In this document: piece after piece, positions 26,626 through 32,075 of the stretch | How the letters are laid out: each line of letters opens with the position of its first letter | How positions within the stretch are numbered: position 1 is the first letter of the stretch | From: Bacteriovorax sp. DB6_IX | Lineage (GTDB): Bacteria; Bdellovibrionota; Bacteriovoracia; Bacteriovoracales; Bacteriovoracaceae | Reading direction: 5' to 3' | Assembly: GCF_000447775.1 (NCBI RefSeq) | Contig: NZ_AUNJ01000011.1 | Coordinates: 1 to 32,075 of the forward strand | Length of the DNA: 32,075 nt | The notes under the pieces: generated by a model | Told to the model about the DNA's origin: nothing | The model's input: the letters and a program-made list of their open reading frames with translations, nothing else | The model's database searches: none | Program-made: the position numbers and the translations under genes

Positions 26626-28194
26626 ATGACTATGGAAGAAATTCAAGAGCAAAAACGTGCTTTGCTTTTAGAAAAGAGACAACTCGCAGAACTTGGTGGT
26701 GGTGAAGCTAGAATTGCTAAGCAACACGATCAAGGTAAATATACAGCAAGGGAAAGAATCGAAAGATTGATCGATCCTGGAACATTCATTGAATTTGATA
26801 AGTTCGTAACTCATAGATGTGTGAACTTTGGAATGGAAGAGAAGAAATTCTATGGTGATGGTGTCGTAACAGGTATTGCCGAAATCAATGGACAGAAAGT
26901 TGCGGTATACTCACAAGACTTTACTTGTTGGGGTGGAGCTCTTGGTGAAGCTCACGCGAGAAAGATCTGTAAGATTATGGACTTTGCACTTGAGAACAGA
27001 ATTCCAGTTATTGGGATTCAAGATTCTGGTGGTGCTCGTATTCAAGAGGGTGTTGATGCTCTTGGTGGATATGCTGAAATCTTCTGGAGAAATGTTAAGT
27101 GTTCTGGTGTTATTCCTCAGATCTCACTTATCATGGGTCCATCAGCTGGTGGTGCTGTTTATTCTCCTGCAGTAACAGACTTTATCTTTATGGTAGATAA
27201 GTCTTCTTACATGTTTGTTACGGGTCCAGATGTAATTAAAACTGTAACTCACGAAGAAGTAACAAAAGAAGATCTTGGTGGAGCTGCGGCTCACTCAGAG
27301 AAGTCTGGTGTTTGTCAGTTTAAGTGTAAAGATGAAGATGATTGTTTTGAGAGAGTTAGAGAACTTCTTTCTTATATCCCTGCTTCAAACTTTAGAGCTC
27401 AAACTGAGAAGTTTTCTTCTGACCCAGTATATAGAGACAACTCGAAACTTAAGACAGTTGTTCCTGCAAACCCTAAGAAGCCATATGATATGAAAGAAGT
27501 TATTCTTGATATCGTAGATGATGGACGTTTCTTAGAAGTACACAAAGACTATGCGAAGAATATCATCGTTGGTTTCGCTTCTATTGGTGGAATTAAGATT
27601 GGTATTGTTGCAAACCAACCAGAAGTTCTAGCTGGTGTTCTTGATATCGATTCTTCTTGTAAGGCTGCAAGATTTATTCGTTTCTGTGATGCTTTTGATA
27701 TTCCAATTGTTTCTCTTGTTGACGTACCAGGTTTCCTACCTGGAACTGTTCAAGAGTACGGTGGGATTATTAAGCACGGATCTAAATTACTATACGCTTA
27801 CGCTGAAGCAACTGTTCCACTAATCACACTTATTACAAGAAAGTCATATGGTGGAGCTTATGACGTTATGGCGTCTAAGCATATTAGAGCAGATGTTAAC
27901 CTTGCTTACCCAACAGCTGAAATTGCGGTTATGGGAGCTGAGGGTGCTGTAAATATCGTCTTTAGAAATGAGCTTAAAGGTCTGACTGGAGAAGAGTTCG
28001 ACAAGAAGAAAGCTGAGCTTGTAGCGAACTATGAAAATAACTTTGCTAATCCATATGTTGCTGCTAGAAAGAGGTTACGTTGATTCAGTAATTCTCCAGA
28101 AGAGACAAGAAAGAGACTTTATGAGTATCTGAAAGTTCTTAAAGATAAGAAAGTTGAAAGACCTAAGCGTAAACACGGGAATATTCAATTATGA
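26626..28194 (+). CDS. pccB: Acyl-CoA (propionyl-CoA type) carboxylase, carboxyltransferase beta subunit; C-terminal tail broken by apparent compensating indels
   Basis: This subunit moves the carboxyl group from carboxybiotin to an acyl-CoA. The open frame from 26626 (GGGAGG Shine-Dalgarno) stops at TGA 28081-28083 after 485 aa, but the same frame continues beyond it to TGA 28192-28194 with an intact family C-terminus ([24 protein letters not shown]). One extra T near 28080 and one missing T near 28094 would explain this; corrected length is 522 aa, the family norm. Carboxyltransferase signatures are [47 protein letters not shown] and [15 protein letters not shown]. From memory, the Asp in AYDVM lies at a position linked to propionyl-CoA choice, so propionyl-CoA is favoured, not proved. 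The stop overlaps the next start (ATGA). Confidence 0.9.
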
Positions 28195-29642
28195 TGATCA
28201 GACAGCCAGAAAATACTAGTAGAAGAGTAATGATTGCAAACCGTGGAGAAATTGCTTCACGTGTAGCCAAGGCTTGTCGTGAGCTTGGGCATACGCCAAT
28301 CGGTTTATGGACAGATAATGAGCCAGAGGCAACTCACTTACAGTTTTGTGATGAGTGGGTACACCTTGAAGGTTCTACAAATGCTGAAACTTACCTAAAT
28401 CCTGAGAAGATTCTTAAGGTTGCTAAGGAAAATAATGTTGATGCTGTTCACCCTGGATATGGGTTTCTTTCTGAGAATGCAGATTTCGCAAATCTACTAA
28501 CTCAAAATGGAATCGTTTTTATTGGTCCAAATGTTGAGGCCATTAAAGTTATGGGTGATAAGGCCACTTCAAAGAAACTAGCTAATGAAGCTGGTGTTCC
28601 TACTGTTCCTGGAACAGACGGAGCGGTACCAACTGTTGAGAAGGCAATTGAGATTTCTAATGAAATTGGTTATCCAGTTCTTCTTAAGGCCGTAGCTGGT
28701 GGTGGTGGACGTGGAATGCGTGCCTGTGCCAACGAGCAAGAAGTTAGAGATAACTTTGAAGCGGTTGGAAGAGAGTCTCTTGCGGCATTTAACAACGGTG
28801 ATCTTCTTGTTGAGAAGCTTATCGTTAATCCAAGACACATCGAAGTACAGATTCTTGCTGATAAGAAAGGGAATACATTTCACTTCTTTGAAAGAGAGTG
28901 TTCTGTTCAAAGACGTCACCAAAAAATTATTGAAGAAGCACCATCTCCATTTATTGGAGATGATGAAGAAGTTAGACAGGCAATCTGTGATACTGCCGTT
29001 AAACTTGCTAAGGCCGTAAATTATGACTCAGCTGGAACAGTTGAATTTATTATGGCTGAAGATAAGAGTTTCTATTTCCTAGAAATGAATACAAGAATTC
29101 AGGTAGAACACCCAATCACTGAAGAGATTACTGGGATGGATCTTATTGTATGTATGATTCAAGCAGCTCTAGGTGATGAACTAGGTATTCCTAACCAAGA
29201 ATTTATTACAAGATCAGGACACGCTATTGAGTGTCGTATCTGTGCTGAAGACCCAATAACAATGCTTCCAGCTCCAGGGCTTGTGACAGGATTTGAAACA
29301 AACTTCCCACAAGGAACTCGTTTTGATAACTGTCTGTACAAAGGTCTTGAAGTTACTCCTGACTTTGACCAAGTGGTTGGTAAGTTAGTTTGTAAAGGTA
29401 TTGTTAGAGATGTTGCTGTTAGAAAAATGAGAGCAGCTCTTAATGGTCTTTTCATTGAAGGTCTTAAAACAAATATCCCACTTCTGAAGGAAATTCTAAG
29501 AGAAGAGAACTTCTGTAACGGTAATTACTCTACTGCTTACATTAAGGAAGTAGCTCCTCAAGATAGAGTTAGCACAGAATTTAATCATCACCGTTTCTAC
29601 ACTATCCTTGCTGGTGTTGAAGCTCGTAGAATGGGAATATAG
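28191..29642 (+). CDS. Acyl-CoA carboxylase, biotin carboxylase subunit
   Basis: This enzyme uses ATP and bicarbonate to carboxylate the biotin on the carrier protein. The product is 483 aa, the size of a stand-alone biotin carboxylase. It has MIANRGEIASRVAKACRELG at the N-terminus, VHPGYGFLSENADFA, the glycine-rich ATP-grasp loop AGGGGRGMR (G170-G173, R174), RHIEVQILAD and the catalytic EMNTRIQVEHPITEE (E298, R302). The start overlaps the pccB stop by four bases (ATGA), implying translational coupling. A tandem ATG follows at 28194. It is separated from the biotin carrier gene by one in-frame TAG plus nine bases, so it resembles the front half of a PccA-type subunit that is split in two. Confidence 0.93.
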   Translation: MMIRQPENTSRRVMIANRGEIASRVAKACRELGHTPIGLWTDNEPEATHLQFCDEWVHLEGSTNAETYLNPEKILKVAKENNVDAVHPGYGFLSENADFANLLTQNGIVFIGPNVEAIKVMGDKATSKKLANEAGVPTVPGTDGAVPTVEKAIEISNEIGYPVLLKAVAGGGGRGMRACANEQEVRDNFEAVGRESLAAFNNGDLLVEKLIVNPRHIEVQILADKKGNTFHFFERECSVQRRHQKIIEEAPSPFIGDDEEVRQAICDTAVKLAKAVNYDSAGTVEFIMAEDKSFYFLEMNTRIQVEHPITEEITGMDLIVCMIQAALGDELGIPNQEFITRSGHAIECRICAEDPITMLPAPGLVTGFETNFPQGTRFDNCLYKGLEVTPDFDQVVGKLVCKGIVRDVAVRKMRAALNGLFIEGLKTNIPLLKEILREENFCNGNYSTAYIKEVAPQDRVSTEFNHHRFYTILAGVEARRMGI

Positions 29643-29651
29643 GAGATAGGG

Positions 29652-30165
29652 ATGAGAACGTATTTAATAGATGATGAATCAAATGAAATCATTGTTGATC
29701 TTACTCGTACTAAAATCCATGATTATAATTTAGTAGAGTTTGATTACCAAACAATTGAAGATAATAAGCAAACAAATAAAGAAACAATCTGGGTTAAGAA
29801 AGTTTCTGGGCAGTACTTTGTATCTACGGATCAAAAGAAATGGGCAAAGATTCCACGTCAGGATCTCCCTTCTCGTATGATTAATGTTAATACAACTTAC
29901 AATATCTTTAGAGGATATAAGCCATCTGGTCTTGGTGGAGCTGACGAAGGTGAGCTACTAACTAAGATGCCAGGTAAAATCGTTAAAATTATTGCTGAAG
30001 TTGGACAAGAAGTTAAAAAAAGGTGAGACACTTTTAATTCTTGAGGCAATGAAAATGGAAAATGAAATCAAGTCTGGACTTGATGGAGTTGTAAAAGCAA
30101 TCCACGTCAAAGAAGGTGACGCTCTTGAAGAGAACGTCCTAATGATGGAAGTGGAAGCAAATTAA
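29652..30165 (+). CDS. Acyl-CoA carboxylase, biotin carboxyl carrier subunit, frameshifted at an A7 run
   Basis: This carrier shuttles carboxybiotin between the biotin carboxylase and carboxyltransferase. As written, the frame from 29652 ends at TGA 30024-30026 (124 aa), but the biotinyl domain resumes in the next frame as ETLLILEAMKMENEIKSG and runs to TAA 30163-30165. The A7 run at 30015-30021 has one A more than the six needed; corrected length is 170 aa. The biotin-accepting lysine is K134 in EAMKM. The first ~100 residues (WVKKVSGQYFVST region) are not a biotin domain; by position they may correspond to the BT interaction domain of PccA. The Shine-Dalgarno is AGGAGATAGGG. Confidence 0.85.
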
Positions 30166-30180
30166 TTCGAAGGAGCGGAT

Positions 30181-31184
30181 ATGTCTTTTAATCAAAGACA
30201 ACCACAAAATGATTTCGAAAAAATGAAGCAAGATTTAGATAAGGCCCTAAAGTTATTAGGGCCTTTTTTAGTTTTTGCTCTTATTTTTGTGGTTGGTTAC
30301 ACGTCATTTTACACAGTAGAGCCAGATGAGGAAGCTGTCGTAATTAGATTTGGTCAGTACTTGAAAACAAATTCACCGGGACTACATTTTAAAGTTCCTA
30401 TGGGTGTGGATAACGTGATTAAGGTAAAGACGAAAAGAGTTTTACAAGAAGAGTTTGGTTTTAGAACAACGAGTACTAGTGGAAGAAGATCTTCATACTC
30501 TAGAGCTAATACTGGAAGAGAGTCATTAATGCTTACTGGGGACCTTAACGTTGCTGACGTTGAGTGGGCCGTTCAGTATAGAATTAGTGACCCATTTAAA
30601 ATATCTCTTCCAAACTAAGTGCTCCGATTCAAAACGTAAGAGACGTTTCTGAGTCTATTATGAGGAGAGTCGTTGGTGATAGATCAGTTTCAGATGTTCT
30701 TACTGTTGGTAAGGCTGAAATTGAAATCCAAGCAAAAGAACTTATGCAAGAAGTACTTAATAAGTACGACATGGGTGTGAAAGTTATTTCTGTTAAGCTA
30801 CAAGATGTAAACCCACCTCAAGTGGTTAAGGCATCATTCAATGATGTAAACGCAGCTAAGCAAGAGCAAGAAAAAGCTATCAACGAAGCAGAAGGAGCTT
30901 ACAATAGAATTATTCCAGAAGCTCGTGGTAAGGCCCAGAAGAAAATCTCTCAAGCAGAAGGTTATGCCTCAGCTGTTATCAACAGAGCTCAAGGTGATGT
31001 TGCTAAATTCAAGGAGATTCTTGTTGAGTATCAAAGAGCTCCGAAAATTACTAGAAAGAGAATTTATCTTGAAACGATGGAGTCTCTTTATGGGAAATTT
31101 GGGAATATCATGATTGTTGATCCAAAAGTAAAAGGACTGCTTCCTGTTTTTGGTAAAAAAATAAAGGAGGACAATAATGAATAA
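30181..31184 (+). CDS. hflK: FtsH-modulating SPFH protein HflK, with two apparent single-base insertions
   Basis: HflK forms with HflC a large periplasm-facing complex around the FtsH protease and modulates its activity. The frame from 30181 (AAGGAG Shine-Dalgarno) gives an N-terminal membrane segment (about residues 26-44, LLGPFLVFALIFVVGYTSFY) and the SPFH start VEPDEEAVVIRFGQYLK. It stops at TAA 30616-30618 after 145 aa. Removing an extra A near 30598-30601 and a T near 30620 restores DPFKYLFQTKAPIQNVRDVS, then SESIMRRVVGD, NPPQVVKASFNDVNAAKQEQ and an Ala/Glu-rich coiled coil, to TAA 31182-31184. Corrected length is 333 aa, normal. A terminator-like hairpin lies within codons 21-30. It overlaps hflC by eight bases. 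Confidence 0.85.
30241..30269 (+). terminator. Terminator-like hairpin inside the hflK coding sequence
   Basis: AAGGCCCTAA (30241-30250) and TTAGGGCCTT (30256-30265) form a perfect 10-bp stem with the loop AGTTA, and T6 runs through 30264-30269. It matches the genuine terminators in this window in all respects, but sits about 60 nt inside hflK. It could act as an attenuator that is disrupted when ribosomes translate hflK. Confidence 0.6.
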
Positions 31185-32075
31185 GATACTAGTCCTAGTT
31201 ATTGTCGTTTTAGCTTCTGCTGTTATTGGTAAGAATACTCTGTACGTTCTTCACGAAGGAAGACAGGCCATTATTACACAATTTGGTAAACCTGTTGGAA
31301 GTCCAATTACAGAAGCTGGACTACACTTTAAAAAGCCTTTTGTTCAAGATGTACGTTATGTTGATAAGAGGATTCTAAGTTGGGATGGTGATCCAAATCA
31401 AATTCCTACTAAAGACAAGAAATATGTACATGTTGATACGACTGCAAGATTTAGAATTGTTGATGCACTAAAGTTTATCCAGACTGTGAGAAATAAGAGT
31501 GGTGCTAAGGCGAGACTTGATACAATTCTTGATTCAGCTACTCGAAATGTCATTTCTTCTCATAATCTTGTTGAGGCCGTTAGAAACTCTAACGGGATCA
31601 TTGAAAAGGTTGAAGAGAATAAAAAAGAAACAAGATGACAATACGATTGATGAAGAGATCACTGGTGAGATTGAGAAGGTTCTCGTTGGTAGAGAAAACC
31701 TGAGTAAGCTAATTGCTGAGAAGGCTGATAGTGAACTTGCTGAGCTGGGTATGCAACTAATTGACGTACAATTAAGACGTATCTCATATGAGGCAAGCGT
31801 TGAGTCTAAGGTTTATGAGAGAATGATCTCAGAAAGAAAGAGAATTGCATCAAAGATTAGATCAATTGGTTCTGGTGAAAAGGCAAAGATTGAAGGACGT
31901 CTTGAAAAAGATCTAAGAAGAATTGAGTCTGAAAGTTATAAGAAGGCTCAGTTAATTAAAGGTCGTGCTGATGCAAAAGCATCAGCTATTTATGCAAAGG
32001 TTTTTTCGAAAGATCCAAAGTTCTATGAGTTCATGAAATCTATGGAAGCTTACGGTAAATCTATTAAAGAAGACA
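31177..32075 (+). CDS. hflC: FtsH-modulating SPFH protein HflC, frameshifted at an A6 run and truncated by window
   Basis: HflC pairs with HflK in the inner membrane. It starts at 31177 with a GGAGG Shine-Dalgarno, overlapping the hflK end by eight bases. Residues 1-22 are a signal-anchor helix (MNKILVLVIVVLASAVIG), followed by the SPFH segment LHEGRQAIITQFGKPVG and LHFKKPFVQDV. The frame as written stops at TGA 31636-31638 after 153 aa. Dropping one A from the A6 run at 31621-31626 restores DDNTIDEEITGEIEKVLVG, GMQLIDVQLRRISY and the ERMISERKRIA helix to the window edge. Family members end about 290-330 aa, so only a small C-terminal portion is missing. Confidence 0.85.

Noticed and set aside
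1837-29455. Opposite-strand and alternative-frame ORFs of 60-120 codons inside known genes
   Set aside because: All lie over well-supported genes, resemble no family and have no ribosome sites of their own.
30015-30024. Programmed -1 ribosomal frameshift at the A7 run in the biotin carrier
   Set aside because: Restoring the family frame needs a +1 shift (skipping an A), not the -1 shift that A-rich slippery heptamers give.
1-32075. tRNA genes, CRISPR arrays, insertion sequences, phage or defence genes
   Set aside because: I looked on both strands and saw no cloverleaf-like segments, spaced repeat arrays, transposase motifs or terminal repeats.

Overview
This window is a long housekeeping block, all on the + strand, from a low-GC, Gram-negative-looking bacterium with strong AGA/CTT/GTT/GTA codon preference. 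Clues are HflK/HflC, the long zinc-free type of ribosomal protein S14, an adenylate kinase without a zinc site, and a propionyl-CoA-type carboxylase beside a bacterial enhancer-binding protein. My best guess is the Bdellovibrionota (Bacteriovorax/Halobacteriovorax-like), but this is an inference from codon style and gene content, not a proof.

Layout. 1-9945: 3' end of rpoB, then rpoC, rpsL, rpsG, a terminator, fusA, tuf and a terminator (rif/str region). 10018-24115: a good housekeeping promoter followed by a continuous S10-spc-alpha supercluster: rpsJ, rplC, rplD, rplW, rplB, rpsS, rplV, rpsC, rplP, rpmC, rpsQ, rplN, rplX, rplE, rpsN, rpsH, rplF, rplR, rpsE, rpmD, rplO, secY, adk, infA, rpmJ (short, 37 aa), rpsM, rpsK, rpoA, rplQ and a terminator. 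rpsD and map are absent from this cluster, so the secY-to-rplQ order resembles Bacillus more than E. coli. 24127-24684: a membrane-anchored TlpA-like thioredoxin. 24819-26389: a sigma54-type AAA+ regulator whose N-terminal sensor is split from the rest by an apparent frameshift. 26626-30165: a three-gene biotin-dependent acyl-CoA carboxylase (carboxyltransferase, biotin carboxylase, biotin carrier). 30181-32075: hflK and the 5' part of hflC.

How the genes work together. The first 24 kb supplies RNA polymerase (beta, beta', alpha), about half of the ribosomal proteins, EF-G, EF-Tu, IF-1, the SecY channel and adenylate kinase. Gene spacing is tight, with stop/start overlaps and Shine-Dalgarno boxes set into preceding stop codons. 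The carboxylase probably makes methylmalonyl-CoA or a related branched or malonyl product. HflK/HflC form the inner-membrane SPFH complex that modulates FtsH proteolysis.

Most notable. (1) Genes up to 24.7 kb are all intact, whereas five consecutive or near-consecutive genes from 25.0 to 31.6 kb carry small indels, several in poly-A runs, while protein family sequence continues perfectly in the shifted frame. This looks like local sequencing error, unless it is recent decay or slippage-dependent expression. (2) A textbook intrinsic terminator (10-bp perfect stem plus T6) lies inside the hflK coding sequence. (3) Tandem 13-bp repeats exactly 21 bp apart and a nested leader hairpin precede the regulator gene. 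(4) Several strong unassigned hairpins sit between rif/str genes. I did not find a clearly new defence or mobile system. No stretch longer than 300 bases lacks a gene; the longest gap (26390-26625) holds a terminator, a candidate promoter and inverted repeats.
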